60,459 bases of DNA from Paracoccaceae bacterium (GTDB lineage: Bacteria; Pseudomonadota; Alphaproteobacteria; Rhodobacterales; Rhodobacteraceae): NCBI GenBank assembly GCA_029862205.1, contig JAOTXT010000023.1, positions 1-60,459 of the forward strand, read 5' to 3'. The first letter of the stretch is position 1. Each line of letters opens with the position of its first letter. The notes under the pieces were generated by a model, which was given only the letters and a program-made list of their open reading frames with translations, was not told the origin of the DNA and made no database searches. Below, in pieces: positions 53,334 to 60,459 of the stretch. A program made the translations under genes and the position numbers.

Positions 53334-54304
53334 CCGTCCTCTCGGTCGAGGGCCTCCAGACCCATTTCTTTACCCGGGCAGGCGTGGTGAAGGCGGTCGA
53401 TGGCGTCGATTTCGCGATCGAGCGGGGCAAGGTGATGGGGCTGGTCGGCGAGTCTGGTTCCGGCAAATCGGTCACCGGGTTCTCGATCATCGGCCTGGTC
53501 GACCCGCCGGGCCGTGTGGTCGGCGGCTCGATCCGCTTCCAGGGCGAGGAACTGATCGGCGCCTCGGACCGGCGGATGCGCGAGCTTAGGGGATCGAAGG
53601 TCGCGATGATCTTCCAGGATCCGATGATGACCCTGAACCCGGTCCTGCGGATCGACACCCAGATGATTGAGGCGATCCTGGCACACCGGGATGTTCCGAA
53701 ACGCGAGGCCTGGGCGCAGGCGCGTGACGGCCTGGCCCAGGTCGGCATCCCCAGCCCGGAGGAACGGCTGAGGGCTTATCCGCATCAGCTTTCCGGCGGC
53801 ATGCGCCAGCGGGTCGCCATCGCGATCGCCTTCCTGAACAACCCGGACCTGATCGTCGCCGACGAGCCCACCACGGCGCTGGACGTGACCATCCAGGCGC
53901 AGATAATCCATGTGGCGCAGATGCTCTGCCGCGCGCGCGGCGCGGCGCTCATTTGGATCACCCACGACCTGGCGGTGGTGGCGGGCTTGGCCGATCGGAT
54001 CTCGGTCATGTACGCGGGCCGCGTGGTCGAGGCTGGCCCGACCGACGACGTGATCGACCACCCACGCCACCCCTATACGGTGGGGCTGCTGGGGTCGGTG
54101 CCGTCCGCCAACCGCCGTGGCGAGAAACTGACCCAGATCCCCGGCATGACCCCCAACATGCTGGACCTGCCGCCGGGCTGCGCCTTCCGCGAGCGCTGCC
54201 CGCGCGCCAGCGATGCCTGCCTCACCGTGCCCCAGATCACGGCCGCGGAGGCTGGCCACCCGATCCGCTGCCACCACCCGCACGGCGCGGCGGTGCCCGC
54301 ATGA
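53330..54304 (+). CDS. ABC transporter ATP-binding protein, DppD type
   Basis: A 324-residue ATPase. Walker A is GESGSGKSVTGFSI near residue 38, the signature LSGGMRQRV near 155, and Walker B LIVADEPTTALDVT near 175. The oligopeptide-transporter C-terminal Fe-S/Cys region is visible (CAFRERCPRASDACL). The stop overlaps the next start. Confidence 0.93.
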   Translation: MTVLSVEGLQTHFFTRAGVVKAVDGVDFAIERGKVMGLVGESGSGKSVTGFSIIGLVDPPGRVVGGSIRFQGEELIGASDRRMRELRGSKVAMIFQDPMMTLNPVLRIDTQMIEAILAHRDVPKREAWAQARDGLAQVGIPSPEERLRAYPHQLSGGMRQRVAIAIAFLNNPDLIVADEPTTALDVTIQAQIIHVAQMLCRARGAALIWITHDLAVVAGLADRISVMYAGRVVEAGPTDDVIDHPRHPYTVGLLGSVPSANRRGEKLTQIPGMTPNMLDLPPGCAFRERCPRASDACLTVPQITAAEAGHPIRCHHPHGAAVPA

Positions 54305-55314
54305 GCGTTCCGCTCATCGAAGTACGGCGCGTCTCCAAACGTTTCGTCAAACAGCTTGATCTCGCCGGCAAGATCGCCCAGCGCCTGGGATCGGAGATCC
54401 GCGATGAGGTGGTGCACGCGGTCGACAAGGTCGATCTGGCGATCAAGCCGGGCGAGGTGGTGGGCCTGGTCGGTGAGTCTGGTTGCGGAAAATCCACCCT
54501 CGGCCGCATGATCGCCGGGATCCTGCCAGCGACCGAGGGCACCGTTCTGTTCGAAGGCAAGGAAACCGCCGCGATGACCGGCGCCGAGCAGCGTGCCGCG
54601 ACGCTGGCCGTGCAGATGATCTTCCAGGACCCCTTCGCCAGTCTGAACCCACGGATGCGGGTCGAGCAGATCATCGGCGAGGCGCCGCTGGTCCATGGCT
54701 TGGTGGGCCGGGCGGGGCTGTCGAACTATGTCGATGAAATCCTGCTGAAAGTCGGCCTCGATCCTGCGCTGAAGCGGCGCTACCCGCACCAGTTTTCGGG
54801 CGGCCAGCGCCAGAGGATCGGCATCGCCCGCGCTCTGGCCGTCAAGCCGCGATTCCTGGTCTGCGACGAGGCGATCGCCGCGCTGGATGTCTCCATCCAG
54901 GCGCAAGTGTTGAACCTTTTCATGGATTTGCGTCAGGAACTTGACCTGACCTATCTCTTCATCAGCCACGACCTCAGCGTCGTCGAGCATATCGCGGACC
55001 GGGTGGTGATCATGTATCTGGGCCGGGTGGTCGAGACCGCGCCGACCGAGGCGCTGTTCGCCGACCCGCGCCACCCCTATACCCAGGCGCTGCTGTGCGA
55101 GGTGCCGCGCCTCGACCAGCGCAAGCGCGACTTCACGCCCGTAGAGGGCGAGATCCCCTCGCCGCTGGACCCGCCCACAGGCTGCCACTTCCACCCGCGC
55201 TGTCCATTCGTGATGGAGCAGTGCCGCACTGCGATTCCGAAGCTTGAGGGGACGGGTCACGAACGCAGGATGGCCTGTCATCTGGGCGCTAGAGCCGGGG
55301 CGCAGTCGAGTTAG
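54301..55314 (+). CDS. ABC transporter ATP-binding protein, DppF type
   Basis: A 337-residue ATPase beginning MSVPLIEVRRVSKRFVKQ. Walker A is GESGCGKSTLGRM, the signature FSGGQRQRIG, and Walker B FLVCDEAIAALDVSIQ. In Walker B the Pro-Thr-Ser of most DppF proteins is replaced by Ala-Ile-Ala, an accepted variant. The C terminus has the CHFHPRCPFVMEQC oligopeptide region. Its TAG stop is the first base triplet of an inverted-repeat element. Confidence 0.92.
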   Translation: MSVPLIEVRRVSKRFVKQLDLAGKIAQRLGSEIRDEVVHAVDKVDLAIKPGEVVGLVGESGCGKSTLGRMIAGILPATEGTVLFEGKETAAMTGAEQRAATLAVQMIFQDPFASLNPRMRVEQIIGEAPLVHGLVGRAGLSNYVDEILLKVGLDPALKRRYPHQFSGGQRQRIGIARALAVKPRFLVCDEAIAALDVSIQAQVLNLFMDLRQELDLTYLFISHDLSVVEHIADRVVIMYLGRVVETAPTEALFADPRHPYTQALLCEVPRLDQRKRDFTPVEGEIPSPLDPPTGCHFHPRCPFVMEQCRTAIPKLEGTGHERRMACHLGARAGAQSS

Positions 55315-55463
55315 AGCAGGTTTCACGATTTCCTTCCCCTGTCATGTGAACCTTGTCATGCCCGGCCTCGAGCCGGGCATCTGGGCTTTGGGCCCAGGAT
55401 TGCCGGGTCTAGCCCGGTAATGACGGGGTGCGGAGTGAACCGGAGCCGGCGCAACCTGCTCTA
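55312..55463. repeat. MITE/REP-like element A (152 bp)
   Basis: It is bounded by perfect 11-bp inverted repeats (TAGAGCAGGTT at 55312-55322 and AACCTGCTCTA at 55453-55463). Inside are three GC-rich hairpins, such as GCCCGGCCTCGAGCCGGGC. It has no coding capacity. The element supplies the stop codon of the dppF-type gene. Confidence 0.6.
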
Positions 55464-55557
55464 GGGTCAGGACCCATAAATCGGCGTAGGCGGAAGGTTT
55501 GCTATGCGGGACACAACTGTCATCGGACAAAATTGCTCAGATGATTGGTCCTGACCC
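55464..55557. repeat. MITE-like element B (94 bp)
   Basis: It is bounded by perfect 11-bp inverted repeats (GGGTCAGGACC at 55464-55474 and GGTCCTGACCC at 55547-55557), which look like IS ends. There is no transposase inside. It begins at the very base after element A ends. Confidence 0.6.
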
Positions 55558-55678
55558 ACTTGTGACATTGCCTCCAACACATCGTCGCGGGATTTGACAG
55601 CTAAAACCCGAACAGGCGACAGGACCGATGGCGCGCATGTACTGCTATATTGCAGCATCTAAACCGGAGAATACATCA

Positions 55679-56125
55679 ATGGGTTACAAAGGTGGTCGCC
55701 TGTGCGGCGAAGTCAGGTACGAAACGAGTGCGGAGCAGCTGTGGGTATGCCACTGCCACTGCAGCAAGTGCCGCAAGCAAACTGGCGCTGCTGTAGGAAC
55801 TTTCGTCGGATTTCCGGCTGGGTCCGTACGTTGGCTTGCACGGAACCCAGAGCGCTATCGATCATCAGAGGACGTCGAGCGCAGCTTCTGTCCAACATGT
55901 GGCAGCTCGATTGGATTTCATCGCGCGCATGAAACCAGTCTGAGCATCGGAAGTTTTGATCACCCCGAAGACGTCGTCACCGATGAGAGCTTTCGTCTCC
56001 ATGTCATGCATCGGGAACACATAGATTGGTTCGATACCGCAGACGACTGGCCACGCTACGAAAAATTCGGTCCTGGAAAAGAGGACGAGATAAAGCAGCT
56101 GAGCGGCCAGCCGATCAAGGACTAA
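55679..56125 (+). CDS. GFA family protein (Mss4-like zinc fold)
   Basis: A 148-residue member of the glutathione-dependent formaldehyde-activating (GFA) fold. Zinc-ligand cysteines are in GGRLCGEVRYE, WVCHCHCSKCRKQTG and FCPTCGSSIGFH. Enzymatic activity of most family members is unproven. The ATG at 55679 has GGAG upstream; an in-frame ATG at 55628 would add residues unlike the family. It is alone in orientation between repeats and the enoyl-CoA hydratase. Confidence 0.87.
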   Translation: MGYKGGRLCGEVRYETSAEQLWVCHCHCSKCRKQTGAAVGTFVGFPAGSVRWLARNPERYRSSEDVERSFCPTCGSSIGFHRAHETSLSIGSFDHPEDVVTDESFRLHVMHREHIDWFDTADDWPRYEKFGPGKEDEIKQLSGQPIKD

Positions 56126-56267
56126 CAGACTCGTCCCTATTTCTACGACATGGCTTCTGGACTAATGCCTCAAAAATGTCCGGAGATGGCACAGTCCTGA
56201 TGCTGCGCAGATGGATCGCGATGTCCGCTTTGCGCTCGTAACTTGAACCCTCATGTGGGCGCAGTGC

Positions 56268-57056
56268 TCAGTCCGGCCAGTCCGGGTCACGTTTCTCCAG
56301 GAAGGCCTGCACCCCCTCGGCCGTGTCCTTGTGCAACATGTTCTCGGCGATCACATTGCCGGTATGGGCATAGGCCGCCTCGAGCGTCATCTCGAGCTGC
56401 TCGTAGAAGGCGCGTTTGCCGATCCTAACTGCCGAGCCGAGCTTTGAAGCGACCTTTTCGGCCAAGGCCATGGTTTCGGCGCCAAGCTCCGCATCCGGCA
56501 CCACCCGGTTGACCAGGCCATGCTCCAGCGCTTGGTCGGCGCCGAGGAAATCGCCTGTGGTCAGCAGCTCGAATGTTTTCTTGCGCCCGACATTGCGGCT
56601 GAGCGCCACCATGGGCGTCGAGCAGAAAAGCCCGATATTGACCCCGTTGACCCCGAACCGCGCCTCGGACCCGGCAACCGCCATGTCACAGCTCGCCACC
56701 AACTGGCACCCGGCCGCGGTGGCCAGCCCGCCGACCTCGGCGATCACGGGTTGGGGCAGGCGGGGGATCGTCGTCATCATCTTTGAGCATTGCTGGAAAA
56801 GTGCCTGGTAGTAAGCCCGGCCCCCGTCCGGCCCTTGCCGCTTGCCCTGCATCTCGCGCAGGTCATGGCCTGCGCAAAAGGACCGTCCGGCACCCCGCAG
56901 GATCACGGCCTTGGTGTCGGCCTCGTCCGCGATGGTGTCGAAGGCGGCTTGCAGCGCCGTCAGCAGCGCCTCGGATAGCGCGTTCAACTGGTCTGGGCGG
57001 TTCAGCGTCAGGATTGCGATCGCGCCGTCGTTTTCGCGCAGCAGAACCTCGGCCAT
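56268..57056 (-). CDS. Enoyl-CoA hydratase/isomerase family protein
   Basis: A 262-residue crotonase-fold protein. It starts MAEVLLRENDGAIAILTLNR and has the oxyanion segments FCAGHDLREMQGKR and AAGCQLVASCDMAVAG. The usual Glu of the second catalytic position appears as Asn in FGVNGVNIGLF, so it may not be a standard hydratase; related proteins are called enoyl-CoA hydratase domain 3-like. It is divergent from the thioesterase gene (79 bp), which suggests a shared acyl-CoA role. Confidence 0.85.
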   Translation of the reverse strand: MAEVLLRENDGAIAILTLNRPDQLNALSEALLTALQAAFDTIADEADTKAVILRGAGRSFCAGHDLREMQGKRQGPDGGRAYYQALFQQCSKMMTTIPRLPQPVIAEVGGLATAAGCQLVASCDMAVAGSEARFGVNGVNIGLFCSTPMVALSRNVGRKKTFELLTTGDFLGADQALEHGLVNRVVPDAELGAETMALAEKVASKLGSAVRIGKRAFYEQLEMTLEAAYAHTGNVIAENMLHKDTAEGVQAFLEKRDPDWPD

Positions 57057-57135
57057 GGGTCCATCCCTTGTCATTCAGCGGCGGCAAGACTAGGGCAGAA
57101 CCGGATCGACCGGAAGGGCCCGCCACGGAGTCTTC

Positions 57136-57564
57136 ATGGCCCAGAAACTCACAGCCGACGAAATCACCGCGTTCCTCGACGATGTGTTCCCGCAATCGCG
57201 CGGATTGATGACCATCGAGGAGGTGGGGCCGTCCCGCGCCCGCGTCCGCTTTCATGTGACAGACGTGCATCTCCGGCCCGGCGGCACGGTCTCAGGCCCG
57301 ACCATGTTCACGCTGGCCGACTGCGCCTTCTATGTCGCGGTCCTGGCGATGATCGGGCGCGAGGCGCTGACGGTGACAACGAATTTGAATATCAACTTTT
57401 TGAGGAAGCCCGCTCCGCGCGACCTGATCGGCGAGGCGCGGATCCTTAAGCTGGGCCGTCTGCTGGCGACTGGCGAGGCGACCCTTTGGTCTGAGGGCGA
57501 CGACCGCCCGGTCGCCCATGCGACCATGAACTATGCGATTCCGCCGAAAGGTGATATGGGGTAA
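57136..57564 (+). CDS. PaaI-like hotdog thioesterase
   Basis: A 142-residue hotdog-fold protein. The catalytic region is HLRPGGTVSGPTMFTLADCA, with Asp in place of the PaaI acidic residue, then TTNLNINFLRKPAPRDLIGE. The family hydrolyses aryl- or acyl-CoA thioesters. It starts divergent from the crotonase gene. Confidence 0.87.
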   Translation: MAQKLTADEITAFLDDVFPQSRGLMTIEEVGPSRARVRFHVTDVHLRPGGTVSGPTMFTLADCAFYVAVLAMIGREALTVTTNLNINFLRKPAPRDLIGEARILKLGRLLATGEATLWSEGDDRPVAHATMNYAIPPKGDMG

Positions 57565-57621
57565 ATTATTACCTCAAAACTAACTATATTGAAATCATGC
57601 GCGAATTCCGCGTGTTTTCGG

Positions 57622-57650
57622 TTGACAATGCGTGCGGGCTCGCGCAGATA
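57622..57650 (+). promoter_or_regulatory. Sigma-70-like promoter of the rplM-rpsI operon
   Basis: A perfect -35 TTGACA (57622-57627) is followed after 17 bases by CAGATA (57645-57650). It lies 53 bp before the rplM start, in a gene-free gap, as expected for a ribosomal protein operon. Confidence 0.5.
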
Positions 57651-57702
57651 GGCGCCCGGTTGGCCGGGGCAATACCGGTTCGACGAGATTCAGGAACGTC
57701 CA

Positions 57703-58167
57703 ATGAAAACCTATTCCGCCAAACCGGCCGATATCGAGAAGAAATGGGTCCTGATCGATGCCGAAGGCATCGTGCTGGGCCGGCTCGCCTCGATCGTGGC
57801 CATGCGCCTGCGCGGCAAGCACAAGGCGACCTTCACTCCGCATATGGACATGGGCGACAACGTGATCGTCATCAACGCCGACAAGATTCAGATTACCGGC
57901 AACAAGCGGGCCGACAAGATCTATTACTGGCACACCGGCTATCCCGGCGGGATCAAGAGCCGCACCGCCGGCCAGATCCTGGAAGGCAAGTTCCCAGAGC
58001 GGGTCGTGACCAAGGCGGTGACCCGGATGATGCCGGGCGGGCCGTTGAGCCGCAAACAGCTCACCAATCTGCGTGTCTATGCGGGCGCCGAGCACCCGCA
58101 CGAGGCGCAGGAGCCCGAGGTCGTGAACCTCGCCGCGATGAACCCCAAAAACACCCGGAGCGCATGA
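57703..58167 (+). CDS. rplM: 50S ribosomal protein L13
   Basis: A 154-residue protein. It starts [20 protein letters not shown] and has [20 protein letters not shown], the [12 protein letters not shown] motif and [20 protein letters not shown], all diagnostic of L13. It is an early-assembly 23S rRNA binding protein. It ends one base before the rpsI start. Confidence 0.98.
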   Translation: MKTYSAKPADIEKKWVLIDAEGIVLGRLASIVAMRLRGKHKATFTPHMDMGDNVIVINADKIQITGNKRADKIYYWHTGYPGGIKSRTAGQILEGKFPERVVTKAVTRMMPGGPLSRKQLTNLRVYAGAEHPHEAQEPEVVNLAAMNPKNTRSA

Positions 58168-58168
58168 G

Positions 58169-58672
58169 ATGACCGACGAAATCAAATCGCTTGACGATCT
58201 GAAGGCCGCGGTCGGCGTTGGCGAAGAGGCCGATGACGCGGCCGCGACCGAAGCGGCGATCATCCGCGAGCCGGTGCGCGATGCCCTTGGCCGGTCTTAC
58301 GCCACCGGCAAGCGCAAGGACGCGGTGGCCCGGGTCTGGGTCAAGCCGGGCCATGGCAAGGTGACCGTCAATGGCAAGGAGTTGGAGATCTATTTTGCCC
58401 GACCCGTGCTGCAGATGGTGATCGGCCAGCCCTTCACGGTGGCGAACGTGGCCGGCCAGTTCGACGTGATGTGCACGGTCAAGGGCGGCGGGCTGTCGGG
58501 CCAGGCCGGGGCCGTCAAGCACGGCATCTCGAAGGCGCTGAGCGTCTACGATCCGGAGCTGCGTCCTGCCCTGAAGGCCGCCGGCTTCCTGACCCGCGAT
58601 AGCCGCGTGGTCGAGCGTAAGAAATACGGCAAGCGCAAGGCCCGCCGCAGCTTTCAGTTTTCGAAGCGGTAA
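58169..58672 (+). CDS. rpsI: 30S ribosomal protein S9
   Basis: A 167-residue protein. After a ~40-residue acidic N-terminal extension typical of alphaproteobacteria comes the core [39 protein letters not shown] and the basic C-terminal tail ending FQFSKR, which reaches the ribosomal P site, follow. A strong terminator lies downstream. Confidence 0.98.
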   Translation: MTDEIKSLDDLKAAVGVGEEADDAAATEAAIIREPVRDALGRSYATGKRKDAVARVWVKPGHGKVTVNGKELEIYFARPVLQMVIGQPFTVANVAGQFDVMCTVKGGGLSGQAGAVKHGISKALSVYDPELRPALKAAGFLTRDSRVVERKKYGKRKARRSFQFSKR

Positions 58673-58704
58673 GGCACGGCGCAGTGCGGGCTTCACGACA
58701 CCGG

Positions 58705-58730
58705 AGCCGCGGCCCAGGCCGCGGCTTTTT
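58705..58730 (+). terminator. Rho-independent terminator after rpsI
   Basis: A perfect 9-bp stem AGCCGCGGC / GCCGCGGCT with a CCAG loop is followed by a run of T, 33 bp after the rpsI stop. Confidence 0.88.
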
Positions 58731-58763
58731 CATGCCGCGCGCGATTTGAGCAAAATCTTGCGC

Positions 58764-58961
58764 ATGACATTGCTGATCAGCGAATTCCATAGCCGCGTCG
58801 GCGGCTCTCTGCGGTTCCATATCGGCAAGCCACTACCCGAGGCCGGGATCGGTGCCCGCCGGACCGATCCGAGGGCGATGATGGATCATCTGCGCGAACG
58901 CATTTACGCGCCGAGCCCGAAGCCGGTGACGAACGGTGCCTACGGTCTCTATCCCGGCTGA
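58764..58961 (+). pseudogene. C-terminal fragment of an acyltransferase (PlsC-like)
   Basis: A 65-codon ORF. Its segments LISEFHSRVGGSLRFHIGKP and MMDHLRERIYAPSP resemble the last ~60 residues of lysophospholipid acyltransferases. The catalytic HxxxxD part is absent, and the region before it is the rpsI terminator. It therefore looks like a leftover gene end. A real small protein cannot be excluded, but no ribosome site was seen. Confidence 0.45.
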
Positions 58962-59034
58962 CCGCGACTGACCTGGCCCCATTGCGGCGATCCGCCTTTT
59001 CGGATAGGCGGTGTCGCGCCAGGAGGGCAGGACG

Positions 59035-60075
59035 ATGACCAAGCACCGGATCGCGATTTTGGGGGCCAGCGGCTATACGGGCGCCGAGCTGGTGCGCCTG
59101 ATCGCGACCCATCCGGGGTTGGAGATCGTCGCCATGTCGGCCGATCGAAAGGCCGGCCAGACCATGGCCCAGGTCTTCCCGCATCTGCGCCATCTGGACC
59201 TTCCGATGCTCTGCAAGATCGACGAGATCGACTTCGCGGGCGTCGATCTGTGTTTCTGTGCCCTGCCGCACGCGACCAGCCAGGAGGTGATCCGCGGCCT
59301 GCCACGGGATTTGAAGATCGTCGATCTCAGCGCCGACTTCCGGCTGCGGGATCCGAAGGTCTACGAGGCTTGGTATGGGCACGAGCATTTCGCGCTCGAT
59401 ATCCAGAACGAGGCCGTCTACGGCCTGACCGAGTTCTACCGCGACGAGATCCGTGCCGCGCGGGTTGTGGCCGGGACCGGCTGCAACTCGATGACCGGGC
59501 TGTTTCCGCTGTTGCCGCCGCTGATCGACGGCGTGATCGACGCGGATGACATTATCATCGACCTGGCGACGGGCGTCTCGGGTGCCGGGCGGTCAGCGAA
59601 GGAAGGGCTGCTCCACGCCGAGGTCAGCGAGGGCTATCACGCCTATAATGTGGCGAAGCACCGGCATATGGCCGAGTTCGACCAGGAATTCTCGAAATTC
59701 ACCGGGCGCGAGGTGCGGGTGACATTTGTGCCGCATCTGTTGCCGCAGAACCGGGGGATCCTGGCCACTTGCTATGTAAAGGGCGAAGCCGAGGCGATCC
59801 ATGCGAGCTTGGCCCGACGTTATGCAGACGAGCCGTTCCTGGTGGTGCTGCCTCTTGGCGAGGCGCCAGCCACCCGCCATGTGCGCGGCTCGAACTTCTG
59901 CCATCTGGGTGTCATCCCCGACCGTGATCCTGGCCGCGATCCGGGGCGGGTCATGATCTTCTCGGCACTCGACAACCTGACCAAGGGCTCGTCCGGCCAG
60001 GCGGTGCAGAACGCGAACCTGATGCTGGGGCTCGACGAGACTGCCGGTCTGATGGCGGCGCCGATCTTCCCATGA
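59035..60075 (+). CDS. argC: N-acetyl-gamma-glutamyl-phosphate reductase
   Basis: A 346-residue arginine-biosynthesis enzyme. It has the NADP motif [20 protein letters not shown], the catalytic Cys in [12 protein letters not shown], and [11 protein letters not shown] and [13 protein letters not shown] segments. The ATG at 59035 has CAGGAGGGCAGG upstream. It overlaps the next start by ATGA, so it is co-translated with a YihY-like gene. Confidence 0.95.
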   Translation: MTKHRIAILGASGYTGAELVRLIATHPGLEIVAMSADRKAGQTMAQVFPHLRHLDLPMLCKIDEIDFAGVDLCFCALPHATSQEVIRGLPRDLKIVDLSADFRLRDPKVYEAWYGHEHFALDIQNEAVYGLTEFYRDEIRAARVVAGTGCNSMTGLFPLLPPLIDGVIDADDIIIDLATGVSGAGRSAKEGLLHAEVSEGYHAYNVAKHRHMAEFDQEFSKFTGREVRVTFVPHLLPQNRGILATCYVKGEAEAIHASLARRYADEPFLVVLPLGEAPATRHVRGSNFCHLGVIPDRDPGRDPGRVMIFSALDNLTKGSSGQAVQNANLMLGLDETAGLMAAPIFP

Positions 60076-60459
60076 ACTGGCTGTTGGCGCTGCTGCGCGC
60101 GTGCTGGCCGTTCCTGGCTACGGTCGTGCGGCGGTTCAACCGTGACCAGGGCGGCGTTCTGTCGGGCAATATCGCCTATTCGCTGATGCTGGCCTTGGTG
60201 CCGTTCCTGATCTTCGCGACCGCGCTGACCGGGTTCTTCATCGGCCAGCAGGGGGCCGAGGCGGCGCTGGCGTCCCTGTTCGCGACCGTGCCGGAGCATG
60301 TGGCCAAGACCTTGGAGCCGGTGCTCTTGGAGGTCATCGGCAAGCGGCGCGGCGGGGTGCTGACGCTTTCGGCCCTGGCAGCGATCTGGGCGGCTTCGAA
60401 TGGGGTCGAGGCGGTGCGGATCGGGCTCGACCGGGCCTATGACGTGTATGCGTCCCGGC
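60072..60459 (+). CDS. YihY/BrkB family membrane protein (3' end outside window)
   Basis: The frame is open from the ATG at 60072 to the window edge (129 codons). It begins [20 protein letters not shown] and has the family segment [20 protein letters not shown] with a long hydrophobic helix after it, then a [18 protein letters not shown] stretch. YihY proteins are integral membrane proteins of uncertain function. It is translationally coupled to argC. Confidence 0.85.
   Translation, partial: MNWLLALLRACWPFLATVVRRFNRDQGGVLSGNIAYSLMLALVPFLIFATALTGFFIGQQGAEAALASLFATVPEHVAKTLEPVLLEVIGKRRGGVLTLSALAAIWAASNGVEAVRIGLDRAYDVYASR

Overview
The window looks like a GC-rich alphaproteobacterial chromosome, most likely Rhodobacterales (roseobacter-like). 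This rests on gene content and order: murA followed by a DUF2948 gene, a DUF6356 small protein, TMAO/glycine-betaine type transport next to a dimethylglycine dehydrogenase, a type II NADP isocitrate dehydrogenase, CtaA, and an rplM-rpsI-argC block. The species cannot be named from sequence alone.

Layout. (1) 1-9293: a methylated-amine cluster on the + strand (ProX-like binding protein, ATPase, double-length fused permease, APH-family kinase, dimethylglycine dehydrogenase), meeting a convergent RACo-like corrinoid activator. (2) 9489-22483: ordinary chromosome with a secreted rhodanese, a frameshifted DUF899 gene, a guanylate-cyclase/hydrolase fusion, an Lrp regulator, two SAM methyltransferases, icd, trmJ, ctaA, an interrupted-RTX protein and the murA operon. 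(3) 22625-45799: an intact tRNA-Thr(GGT) followed by a 23.1 kb integrated element. A perfect 56-bp repeat of the tRNA 3' part bounds it on both sides. Its right end carries tyrosine recombinase, HTH protein, prim-pol and small phage-like genes. (4) 45978-60459: chromosome again, with a deleted glutamine-synthetase remnant, a MetX-like hydrolase, M14 and M81 metallopeptidases, a complete Dpp-type transporter, two abutting MITE-like repeats, a GFA protein, enoyl-CoA hydratase, a thioesterase, L13-S9, argC and the start of a YihY/BrkB gene.

The outstanding feature is the element's cargo, which is almost wholly devoted to inorganic phosphate and polyphosphate. It encodes PPK1 with an extra ~310-residue Ala/Lys/Glu-rich N-terminal region, a P-loop protein translationally coupled to an FHA-like/PPP-type phosphatase, two Pit transporters each paired with a DUF47 (PhoU-like) protein, a Na/Pi cotransporter with a universal stress protein, two tandem CNNM/CorC transporters, PPK2, and a helix-hairpin-helix protein with a lysine tail. 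Four TTGA-N6-TCAA (FNR/FixK-type) motifs lie in its intergenic regions. My inference is a mobile polyphosphate storage and mobilisation module under oxygen-responsive control: Pit and Na/Pi carriers import phosphate, PPK1 builds the polymer, PPK2 draws on it for nucleotides, CNNM proteins handle the Mg2+ that travels with it, and the Lys/Ala-rich proteins organise polymer or granule. None of these roles is tested here.
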